DNA of 64,000 nucleotides from Chondrilla cf. caribensis (taxonomy: Eukaryota; Porifera; Demospongiae; Chondrillida; Chondrillidae): NCBI GenBank assembly GCA_964020155.1, contig OZ026570.1, positions 1,954,721 to 2,018,720 on the forward strand, written 5' to 3'. The notes under the pieces were generated by a model. It did not search any database. It was not told the origin of the DNA and saw only the letters and a list, made by a program, of their open reading frames with translations. Numbering within the stretch: position 1 is the first letter of the stretch; each line of letters begins with the position of its first letter. This document shows positions 1 to 10,961 of the stretch, in pieces. The translations under genes and the position numbers were made by a program.

Positions 1-2
1 TT

Positions 3-1307
3 GGTATGCCTCTCTCCCCAACACTAAATAATGATCATTGCCGGGAGATCATTTCCATCAAGATACAAGGGATGGTCAAGAAGATTGACTGTGCCCCCTT
101 GTCTTCCAATTACAAGGTAATGATTCACTGACAAGCTCTTCCAGCCAAGATTGGTTGGATCTTGAAGATTACTGACGTGTAACCATCATTTGCATCCCGA
201 ATCCTAGAAGCCTGCTGTACTAGGTTCCTCAAGAAGTGGCTCAAAATGCCTCATTGTGCCAATCCCAGCTCTCTGTATCTGTATCCCTCATCTGGTGGTC
301 TAGCACTGCCTTCCATCTCTGCCATGCACAAGTTTCTGCATGCATTTAAACTTCCTGCCTTGTCACATTCACATGATTCCATTGTGCGTGAACTTACATC
401 CAGGTACATCGCTAAGTACCAAAGCAATGGACCTGCTGAGACTGTCCACAAGGTAATGTACCATCACTCCATGTCCTCCAAGTCACAAGTCAAGGCTGCT
501 GTTAAGAGGAAGGTCAATGAAATTGAAAATGCAGCCAGGTCTGACAGCAAAAGTAATCTGGGGGTACAGGGACGTTTCTGGCGCCAAGGTTGTGCAGGTA
601 GTGTTACTTTGGACCATTGGTCCAGGGCTGTCTGGGCCCTCCCATCACACATGATGAGCTTTGCTCTGAATGCAGCCCAAGATACCTTACCTCACAATTC
701 TAACCTTGTGCGCTGGAAAAGGAATGTTTCTCCGCTGTGTAGACTGTGTGGCCAACTGCAAACCTTGCGTCATGTCCTAAATGCATGCCCTTTGGCTCTT
801 GAAGAGAGGAGTTATGATTCAAGGCACAATGCAGTTCTAGCTGAGATTGTACGTTTCATCAGTGGCCACCTCAGTCACTGTGACTGGGGCAAGGACGACC
901 ACATCACTGTGGACCTTCCCACTGAGGAATACAGGCCGCCATATCACCTGTGCCCCACCAATTTCAAACCCGACCTGGTCATCTGGCATGATGCCTAACG
1001 TGCCGTTTACCTTGTAGAACTGACCTGCCCTTTTGAAGAGAACTTTGTTGATGCGGCAATAGGGAAAGACACAAAGCACCATGACCTTGCCAACACTTCC
1101 AGGTCAGATGGAGTACAGTGCACAGTCTGGCCAGTACAGGTTGGGTCCCGGGGTATGATCGACCAAGACAGTTTCAGGAACCTGCTCCTCTTTCTTGGTC
1201 TGTCTGTGTCTGCAGTTACAGACCTCTTCTCTCTCTCTGGCATCGCTCTCCGGGAGTCGTTTTCAGTATGGTGTTCCCGCAACCGACCCAGTGACAGTTT
1301 GGGTAAT
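3..1307 (+). pseudogene. 3' end of a non-LTR retrotransposon with restriction-like endonuclease (decayed)
   Basis: One reading frame runs across this stretch and is broken by stops at about 129, 180 and 996-998. The main open part, 246-995, ends with a zinc-knuckle C-x2-C-(x)n-H-x4-C (CRLCG...TLRHVLNACP), followed by KPDLVIW. After the 996 stop the same frame continues with VELTCPF, giving the PD...(E)xT-like core of a restriction-like (PD-D/E-XK) endonuclease. In R2-like and related LINEs this order (RT thumb, CCHC, endonuclease) forms the C-terminus of the polyprotein, where it nicks the target DNA. The RT palm is not in the window and would lie left of position 1. The stops mark it as a dead copy. 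The exact clade is not determined. Confidence 0.7.
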
Positions 1308-1555
1308 TGAACTTACGAACTTACCTGTCTCATCTTTTCCCTGTATGTGTAGCTGATACTCTGTATCATATCTAATCACAGTGTAATAGGTATCAGTAGT
1401 GTTGCTTAAAACTTTATTTTTTCTTTCACTTTGATGCCACCTAAAATGTTCATTGCGCCTCATCATCTACTACATGTGTTGGCAATCATTTTATTTCATG
1501 TGGCTCCTTTGTTATTGTAAGTTTGTATTGGTTCATTATAATGAAGTGGAAAAAA

Positions 1556-1690
1556 GTGTGTGTGCGCGTGCGTGTATGTGTGTGCATGCGTGTCTGTGTA
1601 TGTGTTTGTGTGTGTGTTTGTGCATCTGTGTGTGGGTGTGGGTGTGGGTGTGGGTGGGTGTGAATATTTGTGTGTGTTTGTGTGTTGGGG
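1556..1690. repeat. TG-rich microsatellite
   Basis: Degenerate (TG)n with TGTGCG, TGTTTG and GGGTGTG variants. It lies immediately left of the hAT-like element at 1693, and the satellite resumes at 2243, so the element seems to have landed inside a TG tract. Confidence 0.8.
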
Positions 1691-1692
1691 TG

Positions 1693-2242
1693 CAGTGTTG
1701 GGGTCGTTACTTTTGAAAAGTAATCACACTACTTATTACATATTACTTTCCATTTATGTAATTCGTTACAGTTACATATTACTTATTATATAATGTAGCT
1801 AGTAATAATATTGCATATTACATTGACATACATAATGATACATAATATTTCCACCCAAAGAAAGTAATTTTCGTACGCATGTCTCCAATCTTTCCGTGTA
1901 CCCTTGCCAACTCGTGTTTGTTGAAATCATGTGGTTTATTGCACAATACATTGAGTCACTCTCAGTCAGCACATAAGCTAGGAAATCATAGCTAGTGGGC
2001 GAGAGGGTCAGTTTACAGCCATTGAATGTATGTTTCTCGCTAAAATAAGCCTTTTGTTTTGCTTATTACTATATTTATAGCCAATATCAGTATTGGATGC
2101 AAATGAATTAGTGCGTTACTTTTCAAATGTAATATATTATTTGTTACAAGACAAGTACATATTTCGTTATATTACTTGATTACCAGTAGTGTAATAATAT
2201 TACGTAACTAAATACCAGAGTAATGCGTTACCCACAACACTG
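1693..2242. mobile_element. Non-autonomous hAT-like element (MITE)
   Basis: The left end reads CAGTGTTGGGGTCGTTAC and the right end reads GTAATGCGTTACCCACAACACTG, imperfect terminal inverted repeats of the CAGTGTTG...GTTAC type known from hAT elements. The roughly 550-bp interior is AT-rich with TTACATATTAC-type repeats and no transposase ORF. The 8-bp flanks (TTGGGGTG left, GGGGGGTG-type right) resemble each other but lie in TG/G-rich satellite, so a target duplication is only suggestive. Confidence 0.6.
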
Positions 2243-2308
2243 GGGGGTGCATATGTGTGTGCATGTGTGTGTGTATGTGTGATTCAGTGTGTATGTGTGA
2301 TTCAGTGC

Positions 2309-2353
<45 letters not shown>

Positions 2354-2368
2354 CATGTGCATGTGCAT

Positions 2369-2441
<73 letters not shown>

Positions 2442-2456
2442 CATGTGCATGTGCAT

Positions 2457-2500
<44 letters not shown>

Positions 2501-2550
2501 GTGTGTGTGTGTGCGTGTGTGTATACATGTGCATGTGCATGTGTATGTAT

Positions 2551-2589
<39 letters not shown>

Positions 2590-2623
2590 TGGGTGTGGGT
2601 GTGGGTGTGTACATGTGTGTGTG

Positions 2624-2676
<53 letters not shown>

Positions 2677-2717
2677 TGATGGGTGTGGGTGGGTGTGTAT
2701 GTGTGTGTGTGTGTGTG

Positions 2718-2755
<38 letters not shown>

Positions 2756-2783
2756 TGGGTGTGGGTGTGTACATGTGTGTGTG

Positions 2784-2828
<45 letters not shown>

Positions 2829-2912
2829 TGATGGGTGTGGGTGGGTGTGTATGTGTGTGTGTGTGTGTGTGTGTGCGTGTGTGTGTACATGTGCATGTAC
2901 ATGTGTATGTAT

Positions 2913-2987
<75 letters not shown>
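2243..2987. repeat. Composite TG satellite with higher-order units
   Basis: About 745 bp of (TG)n punctuated by recurring blocks. A TACATGTGCATGTGCATGTG block occurs about four times (near 2350, 2438, 2521 and, degenerate, 2886). A longer block, TG-tract plus GGTGTGTACATGTG...GACTG plus TGATGATGGG, is repeated with a period near 160 bp (around 2600-2700 and 2760-2850). Long open frames of Val-Cys or Thr-His dipeptides on both strands are artefacts of the repeat. Confidence 0.9.
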
Positions 2988-2988
<1 letters not shown>

Positions 2989-2989
2989 G

Positions 2990-3248
2990 AAATTGTAGTG
3001 CTATTCTGAACTTAGTGAATACATCTAATCAAGTTGATATGCGTGCAAAGTATTCCCTCTCAAGGTGGGATCCCAAGGTTCCATTGACATGGACATTTTT
3101 TGTCCCTCAGGCTCTTATGAAAATGAAAAAGAATGCCTACTATTCCTTTCTAAAAGAAATTGCTAAGGATGCCATCATTGAGTCTTTCCTAATATGGAGT
3201 CATAGAAATTGTGATCCATACTTTGTTATTGCTCAGAAAACTAAATAG
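2990..3248 (+). CDS. Candidate terminal exon of an unrecognised gene
   Basis: A TGCAG acceptor at the end of the TG tract precedes an open frame ending with TAG at 3246-3248 (about 85 codons). Its composition is protein-like rather than satellite-like and includes SRWDPKVPLTW, FFVPQALMKMKKNAYY and IWSHRNCDPYFV. I do not recognise the family. No upstream exon can be named because the satellite and hAT element fill the preceding 1.4 kb. It could be a transposon relic. The lack of a polypyrimidine tract (only TG) makes the splice acceptor uncertain. Confidence 0.3.
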
Positions 3249-4167
3249 TCAACGTATGTGTGCAGATTATTAGTACATACTTAGGTATTGTGGTTACCCT
3301 GTTTAGTTGGGTTTTTTTTCTTTCCTTTTCATGTTTTCGGGTCACTTTAACATGTTTTTGAATGTGCTATGATCAAAACATCATATTGGAATATTGTTAT
3401 TTTGTTGTGATTCCTTATCTTCATGTTTGTACACTACTGTGTATGATATTGATGATTAAAACCCCGTTGCAGTTCTGTTTCAATATCAGTAGGGCTCCAT
3501 CCCACAGCTACGTATTTTCAACTCATCTTACTTTGTTTCAAGAGTAAAGAGGCTTGTACTTCAATTCAAGAATCAACTGCACATTGTTTTGTGTATTTTA
3601 CACCAATTATTTAAAAATGCAGCATAAACCTCTGGTATAGTTCGAACAAGTCTTGAATGGAGTTTGTATGTATATATACAACACATACAGTACTGTATGA
3701 GCACAGTGTTACTGATTTATGATATGTGTACTTGTGTTTTCCTGTTTTAGACATCAAATAGCATTCTGTAAACAGAAAGTACTATGTAACCATATATTCT
3801 TTATCCACACATTCCTGGTAGAAGGTTAGCTACTATATTACATGTCCATACCTATATTATACTTGTGCATGACTATATACTAAGTACAAAAAGATTTAAA
3901 ATGGAGATCATTGAGTTAACCACCCCAGCACTAAATTAAATCATTCAAGTACTGCATAACAATATAATTATGTAATTTTACATCATGTACAATCAACGAA
4001 CTGTATTACATTTAATAGATAGTAAATAGAGAGCAGCCTAAACAAACAAACAAAATATTTTTATTAGCAAAAATTGAATAATAAATACAAATTGATCCAC
4101 ACAAATAAAAATACTGATTATCTTTGTCACTTAGGGTATTCCACAATAAATAATATACAAACACTGA
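3249..4167. other. Intergenic, AT-rich
   Basis: No coding signal is seen. TTTATT at 4060-4065 is the complement of AATAAA and lies about 100 bp past the ALKBH1 stop on the minus strand, so it is a plausible poly(A) signal for that gene. Confidence 0.5.
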
Positions 4168-5053
4168 TTAAGAAGTTTTTGAAAACACCTGTCTTACACT
4201 AATGTTAATTCTAGACTTTTGCATGTATGAGTAGATATTGGACCAGTTTCCAAACATCCCATAGTCAGAATATAAGCCAGCCTTCACAGCTGTGTCCAAA
4301 GACGCTGTTGACAAACAATTCACTGTCTTTTCGTCATTTGAAATGCTCAGAATCTTGGGCACACCATGATACGACAGTCTTGAGTCACCAGCTAAAACGA
4401 TGACATCTCCACTTCTGAGAAACATAGCAATAGGTTCTTCTGCTTTCGTTTGGCCACCCAGAAGAAATATAGCACTCTGACCAAAACTACGCAAAAATTA
4501 AAGTGAAACTGGAGAGTACACCTTCATTTGCAGGTATAAACATTCATTTACTACATTCGGTGACATACAAAGGTATGTAAAAAACAACTATAGCTAATCT
4601 ATCTGTTGCAATTGAATGGTCCTAGTGACAACTACTGTATATGGTCAGACATAGGTGAAACCAAAGTAGAAACTCTATAGGCATCAAGAGTATGTAAGGA
4701 CCAATTTATAAGACACAGTCATTGAAGCAAACAAGGATGAACGATGGATGTGGCAATTTGCAAACTTCACAACCTGACAGCTTTAGCAAGTGGATTTCTT
4801 TCCACACAGTTTCAATTCATACACATAATGTATGCACTACATATATTGCAAAACAATAGTACATTCATACCTCATTGAGATGAGAGGAGAGCTGAGATCA
4901 AATTCAGAATGGTCTGTGTGACCTGACAGGGTTGAATCCATGTGATAGTAATTAATAATGGCAGCTTCAGCACTGAAACTAAGAGATCAACAAACACAAT
5001 TACATATACGTACATAGAATGATAATTAATGAATACATACATGCATACATACA

Positions 5054-5089
<36 letters not shown>

Positions 5090-6080
5090 TACTGTAGATG
5101 GAATGAGAAACAGCAGTTATAGTGCACTACTCAAAGTTGAAACAGCAAATTTATCTGAATAAACATACATGAGTGTAACAAAGAACAAATACTACTGGGA
5201 ATAAACACAGTATAGTCACACTATGTAATGCATGTACGTACTAACTTGAGATGTCCGACCACCTCTAGAATCAATGAAGTCAACTCACTCAATTCAAGGG
5301 GGAAAGAGGAATACCTGTCACTGTAGTACAACTATGAAAAGACGGAATAGATCACAACTTTTACAAGTCCTTTTGCATATCATGAGGGAACACCTTAGTA
5401 TTCCAGTCATAATGATATCCCATAGTTACCCAGCATAGTTTTGGTGAGAGAGAATATCCACTTACACTGCTGTTGAGGACATTTTGCAGAACACACATCA
5501 ATATCAGTCACCCAACTCTTCTCCAGATACCATAAAACCAGCCACCTTATTACTTCTCCAGGCAAATCATCACCACTGTCAAGGTTACACTTGTTAGGAT
5601 GACGTGGGTAGTCCATCACACATCTATTCACCCATCCATGTTGCCCACCTTCTTGGAATGGATTCAGTATCATACAAAATCCTACAAAAATAAGATTTAA
5701 AAAACTCATCATACGCTTGTAAAGGATATGCTAAATTATATTCTTTACATTTCGTATTCTTACATTCGGCTATGATTACTGTAATTTACTAAATATTTAC
5801 TACTTAAACTGTGTTAGGCCATGAATAATGTACATGATAAGGAAAAATGCATAGTTCAATGAGTTATTGTCTGTAAACAACAAAACAAATGCTACATACA
5901 CTTTGAAATTGGTGTTAACCATGTATGTAATATGGTGTCAAGGACATATTATGTACCTGGATGGGATTTCATGCCAAACACCAACCAGTGGGCTGGATCA
6001 TTTAATCCCAATTCCTTGGCTTTATCTTTCCATTTATGTTTCTGATCCACTATCACTGATTGAGATAAATCTACAATATT
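4168..6080 (-). CDS. ALKBH1: ALKBH1-type Fe(II)/2-oxoglutarate dioxygenase (5' end not found)
   Basis: AlkB-homologue 1, a nucleic-acid demethylase family. Six exons with matching phases can be read on the minus strand: 6080-5957, 5681-5546 (donor tentative), 5466-5365, 5314-5246, 4978-4871 and 4486-4168, giving about 285 codons. Visible landmarks in order: HPGFCMILNPF and NKCNLD (N-terminal ALKBH1 signature region), WVTMGYHYDWN, YSSFPLELSEL, INYYHMDSTL with the iron-binding HxD (GHTDHSEFD), SFGQSAIFLLGG, the second iron His in SRLSYHGVPKI, and the 2OG-binding Arg in SRINISVRQVF near the C-terminus. All catalytic residues are present. Animal ALKBH1 proteins are usually near 390 residues, so about 60-100 N-terminal residues on one or more exons beyond 6080 are missing from this model. 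Neighbours are unrelated. Confidence 0.88.
5034..5080. repeat. (CATA)n microsatellite in an ALKBH1 intron
   Basis: A run of ATACATACATAC units between the exons at 4871-4978 and 5246-5314. Confidence 0.85.
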
Positions 6081-7338
6081 CTGAAAAATGAAGGCATTTA
6101 ATTATTGTCACAATTAGTTGTTACATATACAGAGACTACTGGCTGGTTGTCTTCTCTATAGAACACAACAAATACATGTACAGTGAATTCATGTTAATCA
6201 GCCAAATCTTTCATCCACCACATTTTCCAATACCAATTTAATATACAAACAGTATTGAACATATCAAGTTGATCTGCCAAATGAATGTAATCAAATATTC
6301 ATATACTGTAATTCAATTTCAAAATACATAATAATATGCACACAATATCATAAAGTTTACATGTAGAGTAAATTATATTGGATAATATTATGATCATAAA
6401 ACCCTCAAATATCATATTATTGTCTACGGTATTAATTAGCGTAAGTATTGATAGCTATTGATCAACTGACTTGTTCCACATCACGTACTTGTAAAGTGTA
6501 TATTTTCTTGTAGGGCTTCTACTCTGCAGGTATAAGGTGGTTCTAGCTCGACACATCTAAACTACAATAATATTTGCTTCCATATATTATATATATAATA
6601 CCACACAATAATACGCAACATTTGGAAGTAATTACATGAATGAAGTTTGTGAAACCATGTAACTTATTACTATTAAAAGATAAGTGTGCTCACTTGCAGT
6701 GCAACGCAGGTTCTCTTCCTTGATTTTGTATTGCATGTTAGTCTTGCATGTGATATACCACCAGATAATGCAGCTTGTAATATCTTCCCTTGAAATTGAT
6801 TACTAATGTGTAATAATAATTATTATCACAGTATCAATTCCAAATGGGACATTACAAGTTCTATTGTCTGGTATCATACAAAGCAGAACAGGTGCATATT
6901 GGGATCAGGTAAAAGAATGGACCCACATACTCATTACTGGCCATAATGATTAATGATGTAATCAGGACATCATACTTGCATTTGTTAGGGGTAGGGCTAG
7001 AGTTAGGGTTAGATTTTGGATCTTTTTAATTCTAACCTATAATATTTTGTTCCGCAGACCTGATCTCTCTACCCCTCTATCCTGAACAAATGCATGATAT
7101 CATCATGACGTCTTCAATCAATATGGCTGGTGGGGGCATTTTCGTAGTGTCGTGTAACACCATGGATAATTAATTTTATTCATAGAGTAGGAATAAAATA
7201 TCCGTGGTAACTGCACAGACCCCAATCTCGCCTCCATTTTGTATGACGTCACCCAATCTCGCCGACCGGGTGACGTCATAATACACAAGGAGGCTAGGTT
7301 GCGGCATAGCGGATTTTATATTATTGTTGCGATTCCTG
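6081..7338. other. ALKBH1 upstream region; no certain exon
   Basis: AT-rich. A small minus-strand open stretch around 6560-6490 ends in a good donor (GTACGT) and could be a 5' exon, but shows no match I can recognise. TACAGTGAATTC...TTAATCAGCC near 6179 resembles the pogo-like ends seen elsewhere in the window. AGTTAGGGTTAG near 7008 is telomere-like but only two units long. GC-richer sequence at 7200-7310 contains two TGACGTCA-type sites. Confidence 0.4.
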
Positions 7339-7597
7339 ATTGATGCCAACTGGAGTGGATTTACATCTGTGGAATTTAAATTTGATGTTGGTAAACCTGA
7401 AGAATCATGCGAAGCAAAAGTTGTCTTGAATGTCTCTTGTGGAGGATCACATCTCACGGACATCAAAATGACAAGCAATGTGAATCCAGCTCGTGATCAT
7501 GGTATGTCTCTCATTTGTTTGTGCTAATTGCTTTGATAATATCATATGTATGAAATGTATACAGATACTGAAATGACATGTGATGTGAATCCAGCTG
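7339..7597 (+). pseudogene. Truncated UPA-domain exon plus micro-exon (duplicate)
   Basis: Codes for the second half of the UPA domain (WSGFTSVEFKF..., ending NVNPARDH) up to a GTATGT donor after 7501, then a 33-nt micro-exon at 7565-7597. Both are copied from the gene at 10962-14903. The first half of the exon and its acceptor are absent, so this fragment is unlikely to be spliced in normally, although the reading frame is still open. Confidence 0.75.
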
Positions 7598-8582
7598 GTA
7601 TGTTTTGTGCACTTTTTCATTCGTGCTGTTTGCCTTCAATACCCTGTTGATATAACAATCCCAACATGACAGCAGCAAGTAATTTCATTCAGCAACACGC
7701 AATGCACCGTCTCATGTTGTTGATGTTGGGATAGTTATACTCCCACCTTCCCTATCTTGTTTCAACAGTATGCGATATAATTATTATAATAATTATGTAT
7801 GATGGTCCACTACAATTAAATTTTTGCAATGCTTGCTATGCCATACACCCCCATATACCATATTGTCCAAAATTCTCGCAGGATATATTTTGCAAATTTC
7901 TCAACTAAGGTCAAATTCACGAAAATTTCCATTACGAAATCTAACGTGGATTGATATAAAATGGCTGCCATTTTACGTCGGGCAATGTAAGATCAAAGGG
8001 CAACTGTCACTTGTTTGTGATTATAATTGACAAGAACTCGTAGTCGAAGCTAGCCAAAATGTCCAAGATAATCAAGGATTACTTCAGGTCTCTTCATTCA
8101 GAAGTCAAAGGACATTGCCCAACTATCTCCCAAACTGCTGTTTAATCTGTTCGTAAGGTTAATAACAAACTTGTGAAAATTTCAAAAAGCGGGGGCCTTA
8201 CCAAGGTGGAATATCAGAAATGCCAGAACGTTATCTCAACTATGATAATACTTAGCTATTTCGTTGCTTTATATAATGCAAAAGTACCCTGGAAGTGCTA
8301 AACCAATGAACTTGCCATTCGCAAAAATGCAAGCAGTCCTGAATCAAGTGATTTGTGAAATTTATGTCTCATTAAAACTTCAGACACTACAGAATATGCC
8401 CAAATTTCATCAGCCCATAAATGCATTATTATGACTAGAGCTCTGTAGAACACACTCGCTGTGCACCACACATATATATGTGCTGATGAACACTGTTCTC
8501 AATTTAAAAAAGCGTATGTATTCATGAAAGTATAATGGCAAGAATGGGTCGGGCTATGCAAGACTATACTTCGTCTTCGCAA
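7339..8582. repeat. Direct repeat, copy 1 of a 1.24-kb unit
   Basis: Nearly identical to 11271-12510 in the same orientation, differing by scattered substitutions and small indels. It begins abruptly in the middle of the UPA exon (ATTGATGCCAACTGG) and ends at CGTCTTCGCAA. It carries only the 3' part of that exon, the following 33-nt micro-exon and intron sequence. Confidence 0.9.
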
Positions 8583-9172
8583 GGTAGAAAGGACAGTTGT
8601 TAGTAAGGGATTTTTGACCAGAATCGGTAATATTCATTTCTTTGCCAATGTGCTAGAGAAGGCCTTTTCGGAGAATACCACTTCTCATCAGTAGCACTGG
8701 GCAATGTTCTGAGTAGTCAATCTCAGCTAAGTAGAGTATTGACTAGGCTTTATAGCCTATCAGGTCATTGTCTGTAGGGTTCAGTGTAGTACAAGTAGTG
8801 GATTATTATCTACCGACTTTAACACCCTACGTAAAAGTCGTCGCTTGGCCGTGAAATCTTCGATCGATTCTTCCCAAACAGGGCAAGGCTTATCTTCCAC
8901 ATTTCCGTGGTTATCTTCTAGGCATCAAAAAATAGTCCTCGGTAGAAAGGACAGTTGTTAATAAGGGATTTTGACCAGAATCGGTAATATTCATTTCTTT
9001 GCCAATGTGCTAGAAGGCCTTTTCGGAGAATACCACTCCTCATCAGTAGCACTGGGTAATGTTCTGAGTAGTCAATCTCAGCTAAGTATTGACTAGGCTT
9101 TATAGCCTATCAGGTCGTTGTCTGTAGGGTTCAGTGTAGTAGTGGATTATTATCTACCGACTTTAACACTTT
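8583..9172. repeat. Pair of about 230-bp direct repeats
   Basis: GGTAGAAAGGACAGTTGTTA starts at 8583 and again at 8941. Both units run through GACCAGAATCGGTAATATTC and TAGCCTATCAGG to ATTATTATCTACCGACTTTAACAC. They are about 115 bp apart. The intervening sequence and unit start recur inverted at 56690-56860, so this is a dispersed element. No coding capacity is seen. Confidence 0.85.
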
Positions 9173-9186
9173 AATGTGACTGCGTG

Positions 9187-9537
<351 letters not shown>

Positions 9538-9540
<3 letters not shown>

Positions 9541-10264
9541 GAAGACTGCAGCATTCCCATCTTGGTGGTCCTTTCCTACTCACAAAAAGCACTGGGCAAT
9601 TTGCTTAAAATAACAATTTGAGATTATCAACAGACAATTAGTGACCTGGGCCATAGACACTCTACACTACACATATAGGGTGAGCTGCAGCTGCTCTAAT
9701 TCAATCCTACTAATAAATCATTTTCCTACTGACAGATCACCATATCCACAGGAGAGTACCTGTGAACAATGCTTATGTAAACATTAGTGCAATGGGATTG
9801 GAATGTGGGTTCAGTAATTACTAGGTGTGGAATTCCCAGTTTATGTGTTACGCCATGCAAATCAAGGATCGATAAAACAGGGACTCCTTAGTAAGGTGCC
9901 CACTATATGTGAAGAACTCTTCTGAAAGCACTGAAGGCAATCATAGACATGAGTTCATGGAAGCAATCACGGAACCAGGTAATAAAGATATTTTATTACT
10001 CTACTTGACATGCCATAGATAATAACCAGTCTATAGTAATATTGTATACTACCATTACTCAATTCCAGTATACTAGACACGATATTAGCCTTTTCGCTCT
10101 TGACTCATTAAGCCACACATTGTTTAGTTACCTGACAGTGTATTCCAGCTAAAGTATATTATGTACTGTAAATAATTACCTGATTTGGTCAGACATTCCC
10201 TTTTTATTATCTTATTGGGAGAATTTTATGGTTATTTGTTAATACGTATGTGAATCGGATATTA
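9538..10264. other. No gene seen
   Basis: AT-rich. This is where 5' exons of the downstream UPA-Death gene (for example a ZU5 domain) would be expected, but no such exon could be identified. Confidence 0.4.
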
Positions 10265-10444
10265 ATACCGTGACACTCGTTAATCCGCCACAAGTCGTTT
10301 TCAAAGAATATGGTGGATTAACGAGTTTGGCGGATTAACTGGATATTCATTGGTACTTGTACATTTTATTGGTACTGGGAAATTCTGGCAGTATAAAGGT
10401 TTGTCGAATAAAAAGCAGTGGCGGATAAACGAGAATTTACTGTA
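10265..10444. mobile_element. Short pogo-like MITE
   Basis: The left end TACCGTGACACTCGTTAATCCGCC and right end GGATAAACGAGAATTTACTGTA are inverted repeats of the CTCGTTAATCCGCC type, and internal copies (GGATTAACGAGTTTGGCGGATT) are also present. Ends at TA are consistent with Tc1/mariner/pogo insertion. No ORF. Confidence 0.55.
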
Positions 10445-10557
10445 ATATTATCTTTGTTTTGAATCATATGTATGCAGCCTGTGGACGCTCACTTTAAATA
10501 AATGATCAGTTATATCTACAGAGTATAACATTGGACCATTTCACGATCATTAGTTGA

Positions 10558-10912
10558 TACCAAGTAGGGCGGAAAAATTTCGCGAGGAGAAATTTTCGCT
10601 ATTTTCGCGAGTGGCTCAAATTCGCGAAATTTACCCTGAGAGCAGATCTCCTTATAGATATGATATCCCCTCACGGAACGTAGAATCGAAAACGTTCCTC
10701 CTGCCATAGGATCCTACCGATCGCCACAGTACCGTTGTCACCGTGATCAGCCATTTAACGATACACGTGAACGACTATGATGTCAATGAACAGAGAGAAC
10801 GTGAAAAAACGCACAATCACAGGCAGCGACTCGCGAAATTAAAACCGCGAAAATGCATTTTCAGTGCGAATTCGCGAAATTTTCTTCCGCAAAATTTTCC
10901 CTCCCTACGGTA
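10558..10912. mobile_element. MITE with TAGGGCGGAAAAATTTCGCG ends
   Basis: Left TACCAAGTAGGGCGGAAAAA and right TTTTCCCTCCCTACGGTA are imperfect inverted repeats. The interior is rich in TTCGCGAAAT motifs. About 355 bp, no transposase. Confidence 0.65.
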
Positions 10913-10961
10913 TGTTGATTAGATAACCAATAAACGATTATCCTTATTTTTAAACATGTAG

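Noticed and set aside
2208..2914. Long Val-Cys and Thr-His open frames on both strands
   Set aside because: Produced by (TG)n/(CA)n satellite; the same happens at 9.2, 34.4, 35.1, 53.4, 54.5 and 57.3 kb.
7000..7020. Telomeric repeat
   Set aside because: Only about two degenerate TTAGGG-like units.
7170..7335. A MITE around the TGACGTCA sites
   Set aside because: Possible inverted ends (AATAAAATATCCG and CGGATTTTATATT) are short and the interior does not pair convincingly.
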